From Spirochaetaceae bacterium (lineage in GTDB: Bacteria > Myxococcota_A > UBA9160 > UBA4427): 64,000 nucleotides of DNA. The notes under the pieces are model-generated. The model worked only from the letters and a program-made list of their open reading frames with translations. It was not told the origin of the DNA and did no database searches. The position numbers and the translations under genes were made by a program. The stretch spans positions 111,148 to 175,147 of the forward strand of contig JACKFD010000010.1 in the NCBI GenBank assembly GCA_020632655.1, given 5' to 3'. Position 1 is the stretch's first letter. Each line of letters begins with the position of its first letter. This document shows positions 17,858 through 27,111 of this stretch, one piece after another.

Positions 17858-18958
17858 ATGACCACGAATGGCGAAGCGCGATTGATGAACGGCGAGGCCT
17901 GGGACGAGTTCTGCGATCGACTGAAGGCGATCGGTCGGCAGGTGCGTCGCCCCGAGGTCCCCGCCGATCCCTTCACGCGGGCGGAGGGCTACCGCTACCT
18001 GACGCGCGTGCTGCGTTCGTCCTTCGACATCTTCACGGAGCACGCGGATCCGCTCTTCCCTGTGATCTACCGCCCCTGCGACGAGATGGTGAAATACGGC
18101 GGCGACGACCCCGACAAGTACCTCCAGAAATGCGTGCTCTCCGGCGACCGCGACTACGTCCTCCGCGGCACGCGCGGCACGGTCCAGTCGATCAGCTTCC
18201 TCACGCAGGGCAGCAGCTATGGCGACGGCGGGACGATGATGCCGACGGGTCATCTCGACTCGAGCGATCTCGAGATCGGACCCGACGGACGCTTCGAGAT
18301 CCGGGTGAGCGCGAAGGAGCAGCCGGGCAACTGGCTGCCGATGAAGCCCGAGACCCAGGCGCTCCTGATCCGTCAGATCTTCGGTGACCGACGACGCGAA
18401 GAGATCGCAGAGCTCGAGATCGCGTGCGTCGACGCGCCGCCGACGCCGGCGCCCCTCGATCCGGACGTCTTCGAGGCCGGACTCCGCCGCGCCGTCGCCT
18501 TCCTCGACGGCACGGTCCAGCTCTTCTGCAACTGGTCCGAGCGCTATCAGCAGCACACGAACGAGCTGCCGCAGGAGGATCCCGAGCTCTGTCGCAGCGT
18601 CGGTGGCGATCCGAAGATCCGCTACTTCAACTCCTATTGGGCGCTCGGCCCCGACGAGGCCCTCGTCGTCGAGCTGCCGCGCGTGCCCGAGTGCGAGGCG
18701 TGGAGCTTCCAGGTCTGCAACTACTGGCTCGAGTCCCTCGACTACCGCTACTTCAGGACGAACGTCAACAAGCGGACGGCTCACGTCGAGCCGGACGGAC
18801 GCGTGCGCATCGTCGTCTGCGAGCGTGATCCCGGACACGCGAACTGGATCACGACGGCCGGACATGCGAACGGCACGATGCTCTTCCGGCTGACGGACGC
18901 GAAGGAGGTCGTCGAGCCCGTGACGCGCGTCGTGCCGTGGACGTCGCTGCGCGCGTAG
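17858..18958 (+). CDS. DUF1214 domain-containing protein
   Basis: This 366-residue protein has the DUF1214-type C-terminal domain. It includes RYFNSYWALGPDEALVVELP and the block around AWSFQVCNYWLESLDYRY, followed by a final beta-rich segment. No signal peptide is visible. GGAGAG precedes the ATG at 17858. Such proteins are frequently found beside monooxygenases and sulfotransferases in high-GC environmental genomes, but no biochemical role is established. It is divergent from the BVMO gene, which may share its promoter region (193 bp). Confidence 0.78.
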   Translation: MTTNGEARLMNGEAWDEFCDRLKAIGRQVRRPEVPADPFTRAEGYRYLTRVLRSSFDIFTEHADPLFPVIYRPCDEMVKYGGDDPDKYLQKCVLSGDRDYVLRGTRGTVQSISFLTQGSSYGDGGTMMPTGHLDSSDLEIGPDGRFEIRVSAKEQPGNWLPMKPETQALLIRQIFGDRRREEIAELEIACVDAPPTPAPLDPDVFEAGLRRAVAFLDGTVQLFCNWSERYQQHTNELPQEDPELCRSVGGDPKIRYFNSYWALGPDEALVVELPRVPECEAWSFQVCNYWLESLDYRYFRTNVNKRTAHVEPDGRVRIVVCERDPGHANWITTAGHANGTMLFRLTDAKEVVEPVTRVVPWTSLRA

Positions 18959-19080
18959 CTCCCGACGGAGGGTTCCAAGGAGGCGAGGGTCGATGGCCGC
19001 GAACGTTCGTTCGAGGCCTCGAGCGTTGCCAACTCGACGAGCTCCGCCCAGACTGTTCGCGAGCATCATGGGGGACTGCG

Positions 19081-20778
19081 ATGCAGACATCCGTCGCGAT
19101 CGGCCGTGCGCGCAGGGCGACGACCGAAGGATTCCGCGCTTCGGTCACGTGTCTTCGGACGCTACGAAGCGCCGCCCTGGCGATCGCACTGAGCCTCGCG
19201 GCGAGCGACCCGGCCCTCGCACAGAGTCGGATCGGGCTGATCGGCGACAGCATGATGGTCGCCACGAACACCGACCAGATGTGCGGCTCCGGCGGCGAGG
19301 TGCTCACCTGCTTCGAGCAGAAGCTCGGGGGTCACGACCTAGCCTTCAGCCATGGCGGCGGCGCGTTTCCCTGGTCGATCGCGGGGCGGCTCGGCTACGG
19401 CGAGGGCGAGATCCTGAACGCCGCCGACGATGGCGAGGAATGGAAGGACGCCCTGGCCCAGGCCCAGCGCGTCACGGCGGATCCCGCGATCGACACGGTC
19501 TTCATCCAGCTCGGCGCGAACGACGTCTGTGCCGACTACGGGCACGATTTCTCGAACGACCTCGCGGAGACCGCCGCCGAGATCGATGCGACGCTCTCCC
19601 ACCTCGTGACGACGCTGCCCGAAGGTGCTCGGATCTACTGGTCCGGTGTCGTCGACGTCGTCGCCTTCCGCGACGCCCTCGCGGATCGCCGCCACAACTT
19701 CGCCTTCCGGACCTGCCAGGGCCTCTGGGACCTCGACTTCGACACGCTGACCGACGAGGCCGTCCGCAGCGTCTGCAAGGACCTCGACATCCCGAACGAC
19801 GCCTGCGACGGGCTACGCGAGTTCGACGTCATCAAGGACGCCCTCCTCGACGAGCTCGTCGGCTTCTTCGTCGACGCCTACAACGTCGAGACGCCCTGCG
19901 GCGCCGTGCTCGACGGACGCAACACGCAGGACGATCTCGACCGCGCGCGCGCCTTCAACATCGCCCTCAATCAGCTCCTCGAGGAGCGTGCGCAGCATTG
20001 GAGCCAGGCGCAGGACCGCGTCGAGATCCTCTTCACGAATCGCGTCTTCGACGTCGAGATTCCGCCCTACTTCGTGTCGCGCCTCGACTGCTTCCATCCG
20101 AATCGCGCCGGACAGATGAAGCTCGCCGAGGAGATCTGGCGGGGATTCGAACCGCTCCAGGCCGGCAACGTCGCCTTCTTCGTCGACGAATTCGACGACC
20201 CGGACCTCTGCACCCAGGAGTTCACGACCTGGGACTCGTGCTGGTACGACTACGGCGACCCCGGCTTCACCGTCGGCGTCGACGGCCGCAACCGCCTCGA
20301 GATCGCCAAGGAGACCTCGAATCGCCGCGAGCATTTCGTCGCCCGCGACCTCGGCGACCTCTCCGACAAGACCTTCGCCTGGCTCTCGTTCAACCACAAG
20401 CGACAGTACTTCGACGACGGCGGCGACTACGTGATCTTAGAGGTCTTCCAGGACGGCCTCTGGCACGAGCTCGACATCTTCCAGGGCGGCGGCAACGACC
20501 GGAACGCGCATCCCGGCAACTACTACGACCTCACGCCCTTCCTCTCGTCCGATGTGCGCATCCAGTTCAAGCCCTCGAGCCAGGGCTCGATGAAGAACGG
20601 CGACAGCGTCCGGCTCGACAACTTCAACCTCTTCGCCTGGGGCCCGACGGCGGTGCCGGAGCCCTCGCTCGGTGGAGTCGGGGGTGCGGCGGTCGTGGTG
20701 ACGTTGGTGGGAATGGGGCGGCGGCGCGTGCGGCGCTCGTCCCGACCGAATCCCGCCGACGAGATTCGCCGCGCCTAG
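19081..20778 (+). CDS. Secreted SGNH/GDSL hydrolase with PEP-CTERM anchor
   Basis: This 565-residue exported protein has a signal peptide ending near DPALAQS (about residue 42). The SGNH esterase blocks are present: LIGDSMM (nucleophile serine), FIQLGANDVC (block III N) and DCFHPNRAG (Asp and His). A beta-rich segment of about 160 residues follows. The C terminus carries VPEPS, a hydrophobic helix and an RRRVRR basic tail, which is a PEP-CTERM sorting signal for exosortase. It is likely an acetyl or acyl esterase acting on extracellular polysaccharide. It converges with the BcsC-like gene, overlapping by 4 bp, so it sits in the cellulose-type locus but is not in that operon. GGGGGA precedes the ATG. 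No exosortase gene is in the window. Confidence 0.88.
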   Translation: MQTSVAIGRARRATTEGFRASVTCLRTLRSAALAIALSLAASDPALAQSRIGLIGDSMMVATNTDQMCGSGGEVLTCFEQKLGGHDLAFSHGGGAFPWSIAGRLGYGEGEILNAADDGEEWKDALAQAQRVTADPAIDTVFIQLGANDVCADYGHDFSNDLAETAAEIDATLSHLVTTLPEGARIYWSGVVDVVAFRDALADRRHNFAFRTCQGLWDLDFDTLTDEAVRSVCKDLDIPNDACDGLREFDVIKDALLDELVGFFVDAYNVETPCGAVLDGRNTQDDLDRARAFNIALNQLLEERAQHWSQAQDRVEILFTNRVFDVEIPPYFVSRLDCFHPNRAGQMKLAEEIWRGFEPLQAGNVAFFVDEFDDPDLCTQEFTTWDSCWYDYGDPGFTVGVDGRNRLEIAKETSNRREHFVARDLGDLSDKTFAWLSFNHKRQYFDDGGDYVILEVFQDGLWHELDIFQGGGNDRNAHPGNYYDLTPFLSSDVRIQFKPSSQGSMKNGDSVRLDNFNLFAWGPTAVPEPSLGGVGGAAVVVTLVGMGRRRVRRSSRPNPADEIRRA

Positions 20779-22919
20779 AACTCGACCGTCATTCCCACCT
20801 GCAGATCCCCCCGCGTGTACGCGTCTCCGATCCGCACGAAGCCCGCACCGACGTTCCAGTAGAGCGACTCGCGGACGAAGTGGAGATAGGCGAGTCGCGC
20901 CCGGCCGCCGACCTGCGTGTCGACGCCGTCGCCCGAGGCGTCGACGAGCTGGAGCGCCGGACCGCCCTCGACCTCGACGAAGCCCTCGCGGCCGATCCGG
21001 ACCCGGCTCGAGAGGCCCGGCTGGACCTCGAAGAAGAATCGCGGGCTGAAGTAACCGCCGGGCTCGGGATCCGAGGGCCCCGGTCGCACGCCGAATGCGT
21101 CGTCGCGGTAATGATGGAGGTCGACGCCGAGCGTGCCCGACAGCGTCCACCGCTCGGAGTCGTGAATCGCGTAGTCCGCGCCCGTGCCGAGACCAACGAA
21201 GGGGTTGTCGTCCGCCCGATCCGCATCGACCCATCCCGCATAGGGTGAGGCCGACAAGCCGAAGCGGCCGAGCTCCTTGCGGATGCGCCCGCTGAAGCGG
21301 TTCTCCCGCGCAGCCCCGATCCGCACGCCACCGACCCGCTCTCCCGCAAGTGCGACGTAGGAGTCCTCGCGAGGGCTGCGCGCGAAGCCGACCTGCCACT
21401 CGAGACCTTCCCGATCGACGGAGTACGCCGCGCGCGCGAGCACGTTCCGAGCCGAACTCCGCCCGAGCGAGTGGTAGCCGAGCCCGACGCCAATCTTCCG
21501 CTCGGGGTCGAGCCGAAGCTCCGCATCGCCGCTCAGCCATGCCCCGGCCGTGTTCTCGCCCGAGCGCCAGTAGTCTTCGAAGCCCGTGCCGACCTTCAGC
21601 GTCAGGAAGGGCGTGGGGTCGAGCTGTCCACGCACCCCGGCGCGAATGCCGTTCAGCTTCGATCGCGAGGGGCCACGCTGGATCAGCCCGTGGACGAAGG
21701 GCTCGACGCGCGGCTCGCGACCGACGAGGAGATCTTCGCGCAGGCTCGACGCGCGCCGACCGCCACCGCCGTAGCGAAGGGCGAGATCCGAGTGGTGGAG
21801 CGCGCGGTCGCGATCGCCCTGCCAGGCATACGCGGCGGCGAGACCTTCGTGCGCCGCGGGCTGGCGGGGATCCCGGGCGAGGACCTGATCGTATTGCTCG
21901 ATCGCGCGCTCGGTGTCGCTGCGCTCGGCGGCGAGGAGGCGCGCGTACTTGAGTCGGATCGGTACGTCGTCCGGCCGCGCGCGAAGGAGCGTCTGGTACT
22001 GCTCGAGTGCCGCCGCGCGATCGCTCGACTTCTCGGAGAGCAGATCCGCGTACTCGATCCGCGGCTCGATCTCCTTGCGCTCGGCGAGCACGCGCCGGTA
22101 CTGCTCGAGGGCCTCGGCGCGATGTCGCGAGTGCCGCGCGAGCACCCGCGCCTGATCGAGCCGGAGCGAGGAGTCCTTCGGACGCCGCGCGACGAGATCG
22201 CGGTACATCGTGACGGGCTCGTCGCCCCGCGGATCCTTCCGATCGACGAGTCGCGCGAGCGTGCGGCGTGTCTCGAAGTCGTCGGGGCGCTCGGCGACGA
22301 GCTTGCGGTACTCGGCGATCGCCTCGGCGAGATGCTTCGGATCCCAGAGCAGGAGGTCACGGTACTCGGCGCGCCAGGTGGCATTCCCGGGCTCCGCCTC
22401 GAGCAGGATCCGGTACTGCTCGAGCGCCTCCTCGAGGCGGGCGCGGTCCTGGGCGAGCAGGCGCGCCATGCGATGACGACGGGCTGGATCGTCCTCCAGC
22501 CGGAGGCCCATCCGGAAGTAGCGGATCGCGTCGTCGCGCCGATAGGCGTAGCGCTCCCACGCGAGGTACTCGGCCTGCTTGAAGGCGATCTCGGGATCGT
22601 CGTCGAATCGCTCGAGGTAGCGATCGAACTGCTCGATCGCCCGGGTCGTGAGCCCCTGCTTCTCGTAGGCGATGCCCAGGCTGCGCATCGACTCGCGATT
22701 GCCGGGATTGCGCTCGGTCGCCTTCTCGAAGGCCTCGATCGCGGCCTTGTAGTTGCCGATCTTCATGTTCGCGCGACCGCGCAGCAGGTACCAGGACTCG
22801 GACATCGACTCCGAGCCCTCCTCGGCAAACGTCGGCGTCGCGGCGCCGAGCCCGACGAAGAGCGCGAAAACCATCCAGACGAAGAAGCTACGCCGCAATC
22901 CCGACCTCCCGACCCGCAT
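20775..22919 (-). CDS. TPR-repeat outer-membrane beta-barrel protein, BcsC-like exporter
   Basis: The 714-residue protein has a signal peptide (ending near PTFAEE). A long run of tetratricopeptide-like repeats spans about residues 38-400; one unit reads ALEQYRILLEAEPGN and similar units recur. A beta-rich C terminus of about 310 residues ends in the aromatic/phenylalanine outer-membrane signature (VGMTVEF). This is the layout of BcsC, the periplasmic TPR scaffold plus outer-membrane pore for cellulose export, in shorter form. It overlaps the end of the upstream synthase fusion by 32 bp, so the two are a transcriptional and probably translational unit. A GAGGAAG lies before the ATG at 22919. 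Confidence 0.82.
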   Translation of the reverse strand: MRVGRSGLRRSFFVWMVFALFVGLGAATPTFAEEGSESMSESWYLLRGRANMKIGNYKAAIEAFEKATERNPGNRESMRSLGIAYEKQGLTTRAIEQFDRYLERFDDDPEIAFKQAEYLAWERYAYRRDDAIRYFRMGLRLEDDPARRHRMARLLAQDRARLEEALEQYRILLEAEPGNATWRAEYRDLLLWDPKHLAEAIAEYRKLVAERPDDFETRRTLARLVDRKDPRGDEPVTMYRDLVARRPKDSSLRLDQARVLARHSRHRAEALEQYRRVLAERKEIEPRIEYADLLSEKSSDRAAALEQYQTLLRARPDDVPIRLKYARLLAAERSDTERAIEQYDQVLARDPRQPAAHEGLAAAYAWQGDRDRALHHSDLALRYGGGGRRASSLREDLLVGREPRVEPFVHGLIQRGPSRSKLNGIRAGVRGQLDPTPFLTLKVGTGFEDYWRSGENTAGAWLSGDAELRLDPERKIGVGLGYHSLGRSSARNVLARAAYSVDREGLEWQVGFARSPREDSYVALAGERVGGVRIGAARENRFSGRIRKELGRFGLSASPYAGWVDADRADDNPFVGLGTGADYAIHDSERWTLSGTLGVDLHHYRDDAFGVRPGPSDPEPGGYFSPRFFFEVQPGLSSRVRIGREGFVEVEGGPALQLVDASGDGVDTQVGGRARLAYLHFVRESLYWNVGAGFVRIGDAYTRGDLQVGMTVEF

Positions 22920-25900
22920 CTTCCTCGCCGGCCTCGATCCACTCGATTCCCACCCGCCATACGAAGGGCAACGCGCGACCGACGTGCACGACGCGCCCGA
23001 GACCGGGCCCCTCGTCGAGCCCGATCAGCCACCACGGTTCGCCCACGCGCGGCGGTGCCCCCGCCCAGAGGAGCCCCGCACCGAGCGGCGAGAGATTCCG
23101 GACGAGCGCCGACTGCTCGCGCAGATCCCGCACGACCCGGATCGCGCGGAGCCGCCCGCGACGCGGATGTCTCCTACGACGCGCACGCGCGGGCCACGGG
23201 AAGCGCAGTACGGCCAGCACGAAGGCGATCGCCGACACGACATGACTGCGGGTCTCGCGCGCGTGCACGTCCGACCAGGTCGCCGGATCCGCCATCACCC
23301 CGAGCAGGATCGTCCGACGGACCTCTTCCGATGCGCCTTCGAAGGCGACGCCCACGCGCACGCGGCCCCGCATGCGCTCCTGGTAGACGACCCGACCCGC
23401 GACCTCGAACGCGTGCCCGCTCGACCCGATCCCGACCCGGAGATCCCGCGGCAGCACCCGCGCGCCGTCGAGCTCGACCGAGCAACCCGACAAGCTCAGG
23501 TCGACGACGCGCCCCGCGATGGCCCGCTCTTCGTCCGCGACTTCGAGTCGCGCGGGCAGATCACAGACGACGCGGTTCTCGCCTCGGCGCTGCGGCCGCT
23601 CCCAGGCGATCATCGCCGCACCCGCCAGGAAGACCAGGTTGTACCCCGCCCAGGCGAGGTTGAAGAAGTACGCGTCCTTCTCGATCCCGAAGATCCAGAA
23701 CTCCCAGAGCCCCTTCGCGATTGCAAAGACCGTGATGCCCGCGACGAGCAACGTCCATCTCGACGACGACCAGTCGAAGCGCGACGTCTCGGTCACGAGC
23801 CCCTTCGGCGTGACGGCAAAGCCGAGCGACCGCGGCAGCAAGAGGTCGACCATCGAGCGCGCGAGGGGCGCGCTGACCGCGTTCTCGTAGAACGAGCCCC
23901 AGAAGGGCCGCGGCCAGTCGGGGATCAGCACGGCCGGAATCATGGGCAGCACGACGAGGTAGGGGATCAGGAGCGCCGTCAGGACCGCCACGTCCGAGAA
24001 GATCGGATGCAGATGGAAGAGCAGGTAGGCGAGCGGTGCCGACCAGAAGACGACCCGCGCGAGCGGAAAGAAGAAATAGTAGAGCGAGGCGAGGTAGCCC
24101 ACGCGATGGCGCAGGGAGAGGCCCCGGCAGAAGAGCGGATTGTCGCGGAAGAAGATCTGCAGACAGCCGAGCATCCAGCGTCGGCGCTGGACGAGGTACG
24201 AAGCCAGGTTCTCGGCGGAGAGGCCGACGGCGAGGTCGCGGTCGACGAAGACCGATGTCCAGCCGGCGGCGTGGAGGTGCTGGCTCGTATGGATGTCCTC
24301 CGTGATCGATAGGAGCTTGAACCCGCCGACACCCTCGATCGCCTTGCGCCGGAAGACGGCGCCCGAGCCGACGAAGAAGCTCCCGCCCCAGCCGTCGCGT
24401 CGCGACTGGATGCCGTGGTTGAACATGTCCTGCTCGTTCGGGATGCGGCCCGATACCCGGAAGCCGTGCTGGAAGATGTCGGCGTTGCCGAAATGGTGTG
24501 GCGTCTGGACGAACCCGACGGCCTCCTCGGAGAAGAAGGGCACGGTCTCGGCGAGGAAGGTGCGGACCGGGACGTGGTCCGTGTCGAAGACGACGACGAG
24601 GTCGCCCGTCGTACGCGAGAGCGCGTGGTTCAGGTTGCCCGCCTTCGCGTGCCGCTTCGGGCCTTCGATGTACCGGGCGCCGAGCCGCTCCGCGAGCGCG
24701 CGGACCTCCTCGCGATGGCCATCGTCGAGCACGTGGACCTCGAAATCCGGGTAGTCCATCGATCGCGCCGCGAGCAGCGTGCGCTCGAGGATGTCGAGGG
24801 GCTCGCGGAAGATCGGGATCATCACGTCGACCGAGGGCGCGAAGCCGTCGACCGCGGGACGCTGCCTCGGACGCGGCGCGCGCGTCCCGACCTGCACCAC
24901 GAGGAAGACGACGGAGACGAAGCAGTAGAGCTCGGCGCCCCAGAGCGCGAGGCTGATCGCGGGACCGAGGGGCTCGACGAAGTTGAGCGAGTGGACGCCG
25001 CGCCAGACGAGGTAGTGCAGACAGATCGCGATGGCCGGAACGAGGAAGAGGCCGACCGCGATCGGCCGTAGCCGCGGACCGCGCGCCGCACGCGCGACCG
25101 GGAAGACGAGCAGGCAGGCGACGAAGGGAGCCCAGGGAAAGGTCTCCACGAAGGTCTGTGTATCGAAGGGATGCAGGAAGCTCAGGAACTCGTCGAAGCG
25201 GCGGGCGACGCCGACGTCGAGGGCGGCGTCGAACCAGAGCCAGTTGTGCAGGTAGTAGGGCGTATCCCGCCCGGCGAGCGCCTTCTCCCAGAGCGGATCG
25301 AGCTTCTCCTCGCGCAGACGCCGGGCGAAGTCGCGGTCCTCGATGGCCGCGAGCGAATGCGCCGTCGCGTAGAGGGGCAGGGCCTCGAGCTTCGATCGCG
25401 CCTGCCCGCGCAGCGTGTAGCGATCATAGAGGCTCCCGCTCTCGTCGTACGCTGCGCGCAGCGGCGCGAGCATCTTCGCCCGCAGCTCCCCCTGCCAACG
25501 CCCGTGCCATCTCTCGTCCGCAGCCACCCGCCAGTAGATCGGGAAGGCGTCGTAGCCGAACTCCGCGATCCGCCGATCCCGCGGTGATTCGAGATGGAGC
25601 TCGCCCGACTCCCGCGCGACGTACACGATCTCCGGCGGAAAGAGCAGCTCGCGATCGACGAAGAGCCATCGCAGCACGTCGTAGGACGTCTCGATGACGC
25701 GCGCCCAGGGATGCCCGTCGTCGACCTTCGCGAACTCCGCGTAGGCGTAGGGAGCGAGATAGGCGACGTGCAGCGTCGGCATCTTCTCGCGGAGCGCCCA
25801 GTCGCCCGCGACCGGGAAATAGCGTCCCCCCGCGTCGAGGATCTCGAGTCGCCAGATGTCGCGAATGACCTCGAGCGCCTCGGTCTCGTAGGCGGGCTCT

Positions 25901-26352
25901 TCGAAGAGGCGGGCGGCGAGCAGGAGCGCGAGGGCGATGTCGCTGTCCGCGTCGGTCGCGGAGTGGACGTCGAGGACGCGGCCCTTCCACTTCCAGGCGA
26001 AGAGACGATCGTCGCGGACCTGGAGGTTCCGCTTCGTCCAGTCCCAGACGCGATCGAAGGTCTCCCGATCGTCCGACCAGACGGCGCGGAGCATCCCATA
26101 GCCCTGCCCTTCGGAGGTCGTGATCCGATCCTCGTCGAGGCTGACGACCCGGCCGTCTTCGACGTAGCGGAATTGATAGAAGCTCCAGAGGGCCGACAGC
26201 TCGTCGAGGCGCGCGACGCGATCCGGGGACGGCGGGGGCGGCGGCGGCGGCGCGTCGTCGCGGGCGCCGGCGCAGCCGAGCCCGAGCAGGACCATGGCGG
26301 CGAGCGCAGCCCAGGAACGAATGGCGCGAGGAGTCGTGGACGGACCGCCCAT
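22888..26352 (-). CDS. GH8 endoglucanase - BcsA-type cellulose synthase - PilZ fusion
   Basis: This is one 1154-residue polypeptide. Residues 1-27 look like a lipoprotein signal (MVLLGLGC, Cys27). Residues about 45-370 are a GH8 glucanase, with the SEGQGYGM acid (Glu81) and the full GH8 signature around ATDADSDIALAL (132-150). Membrane helices and a GT2 cellulose-synthase core follow, with LDDG, FDTDH, the FFVGSGAVFRR block, TEDIH and QRRRW. A PilZ domain comes next, with RGENR and DLSLSG, the c-di-GMP-binding pattern. A second PilZ-like segment carries NLSPLGAGLLW. It therefore combines BcsZ and BcsA with c-di-GMP control. No BcsB gene is in the locus. ATG 26352 is preferred because upstream in-frame ATGs precede no signal or SD. 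Confidence 0.85.
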   Translation of the reverse strand: MGGPSTTPRAIRSWAALAAMVLLGLGCAGARDDAPPPPPPPSPDRVARLDELSALWSFYQFRYVEDGRVVSLDEDRITTSEGQGYGMLRAVWSDDRETFDRVWDWTKRNLQVRDDRLFAWKWKGRVLDVHSATDADSDIALALLLAARLFEEPAYETEALEVIRDIWRLEILDAGGRYFPVAGDWALREKMPTLHVAYLAPYAYAEFAKVDDGHPWARVIETSYDVLRWLFVDRELLFPPEIVYVARESGELHLESPRDRRIAEFGYDAFPIYWRVAADERWHGRWQGELRAKMLAPLRAAYDESGSLYDRYTLRGQARSKLEALPLYATAHSLAAIEDRDFARRLREEKLDPLWEKALAGRDTPYYLHNWLWFDAALDVGVARRFDEFLSFLHPFDTQTFVETFPWAPFVACLLVFPVARAARGPRLRPIAVGLFLVPAIAICLHYLVWRGVHSLNFVEPLGPAISLALWGAELYCFVSVVFLVVQVGTRAPRPRQRPAVDGFAPSVDVMIPIFREPLDILERTLLAARSMDYPDFEVHVLDDGHREEVRALAERLGARYIEGPKRHAKAGNLNHALSRTTGDLVVVFDTDHVPVRTFLAETVPFFSEEAVGFVQTPHHFGNADIFQHGFRVSGRIPNEQDMFNHGIQSRRDGWGGSFFVGSGAVFRRKAIEGVGGFKLLSITEDIHTSQHLHAAGWTSVFVDRDLAVGLSAENLASYLVQRRRWMLGCLQIFFRDNPLFCRGLSLRHRVGYLASLYYFFFPLARVVFWSAPLAYLLFHLHPIFSDVAVLTALLIPYLVVLPMIPAVLIPDWPRPFWGSFYENAVSAPLARSMVDLLLPRSLGFAVTPKGLVTETSRFDWSSSRWTLLVAGITVFAIAKGLWEFWIFGIEKDAYFFNLAWAGYNLVFLAGAAMIAWERPQRRGENRVVCDLPARLEVADEERAIAGRVVDLSLSGCSVELDGARVLPRDLRVGIGSSGHAFEVAGRVVYQERMRGRVRVGVAFEGASEEVRRTILLGVMADPATWSDVHARETRSHVVSAIAFVLAVLRFPWPARARRRRHPRRGRLRAIRVVRDLREQSALVRNLSPLGAGLLWAGAPPRVGEPWWLIGLDEGPGLGRVVHVGRALPFVWRVGIEWIEAGEEDAGREVGIAA

Positions 26353-26469
26353 TTCTCGCGTCCGGGCGGCCTGGCGCCCCGTTCTACCCGCTCGGCCCTG
26401 CGTCATCGCGGGCCAAACTCTACACCGCCCCGGGGACAGCCCGCTCCAGGGCCACACCGCCCCGGTCTC

Positions 26470-27048
26470 TCAGCCCCGCTCCACCAACCGCCGCAACGCC
26501 GCCCGCATGGCCTCGTAGACCTCCGGGTCACCCCTCTCCAGGTGCAGCGCATCCTCGATGAATGGCCGGAAGAAGCGCCAGCCGAAGACGAGGGCAAGCG
26601 CAGTCGCCGTCGTGGCGATCGGCGCTTCGAGCGTGTCCGCCCCGCCGAGCTCGGGCAGCCGGTCGAGGGTTGCGTGGCGACGATGGGCCTCCGCCGACGG
26701 ACCCGACGAGAGCAGCGTCCAGGCGAGCAGCCGCATGTAGGCGCCGCTCTCGGGCCCCTCGACCCGCGGCCCGAGCAGCTCCTCGAGTGCGCCGAGATAG
26801 TCGAGCCCCTGCTCCTCGACCTGCTCGGCCCATCGCTCCGCATAACGTTCGAGCAGCCGATCGAAGAGCCCGTCCTTCGTGCCGAAATGGCGATGGACGA
26901 GGCCGTAGTTGACGCCGGCCTCCTGGGCGATCGTGCGGAGCGAGACGTTCCCCGGACCGGCCTCGGCGAAGAGCCGGTCCGCCGCATCGAGCACCGCGTC
27001 GACGACCTCCCCCCGCCCCGTCGGACGCTGCTTGACAGATGTAGCCAT
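26470..27048 (-). CDS. TetR-family repressor
   Basis: This 192-residue protein has a TetR helix-turn-helix (VSLRTIAQEAGVNYGLVHRH, about residues 35-54) and a helical C-terminal ligand domain. It is divergent from the LLM/SDR operon at 27112. Two near-identical inverted repeats lie in the 63-bp gap and one of them covers its own start codon. The expected behaviour is repression of itself and of the LLM operon, relieved by a hydrophobic substrate. Its stop is 118 bp upstream of the GH8-BcsA gene on the same strand. Whether it also influences that gene cannot be told. Confidence 0.9.
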   Translation of the reverse strand: MATSVKQRPTGRGEVVDAVLDAADRLFAEAGPGNVSLRTIAQEAGVNYGLVHRHFGTKDGLFDRLLERYAERWAEQVEEQGLDYLGALEELLGPRVEGPESGAYMRLLAWTLLSSGPSAEAHRRHATLDRLPELGGADTLEAPIATTATALALVFGWRFFRPFIEDALHLERGDPEVYEAMRAALRRLVERG

Positions 27049-27056
27049 GGGCTACA
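27040..27056. promoter_or_regulatory. TetR operator 1 (TGTAGCC-n3-GGCTACA)
   Basis: This is a perfect 7-bp inverted repeat, TGTAGCC and GGCTACA, separated by 3 bases. It spans the start codon of the divergent TetR gene on the minus strand. The same arms recur at 27075-27091 with a centre-to-centre distance of 35 bp, on the LLM-gene side. Paired identical palindromes between a TetR gene and its divergent partner are the usual arrangement of TetR operators, so binding is strongly inferred. Confidence 0.75.
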
Positions 27057-27074
27057 GAATAGGCCGCGCTGACC

Positions 27075-27091
27075 TGTAGCCAATGGCTACA
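27075..27091. promoter_or_regulatory. TetR operator 2 (TGTAGCC-n3-GGCTACA)
   Basis: This second copy of the TGTAGCC/GGCTACA palindrome with a 3-base centre ends 20 bases before the GTG start of the LLM gene. Its position overlapping the likely transcript start of the divergent operon indicates repression of that operon. The arms are identical to operator 1; only the central three bases differ. Confidence 0.75.
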
Positions 27092-27111
27092 TCCACGCCG
27101 GAGGACCCCCC

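Noticed and set aside
16178..19090. Long minus-strand frame opposite the BVMO and DUF1214 genes
   Set aside because: The composition is that of high-GC antisense translation, and it overlaps two genes with clear family motifs.
18993..21248. Long forward frame overlapping the SGNH hydrolase
   Set aside because: The SGNH frame has the signal peptide and catalytic motifs; this frame is low-complexity.
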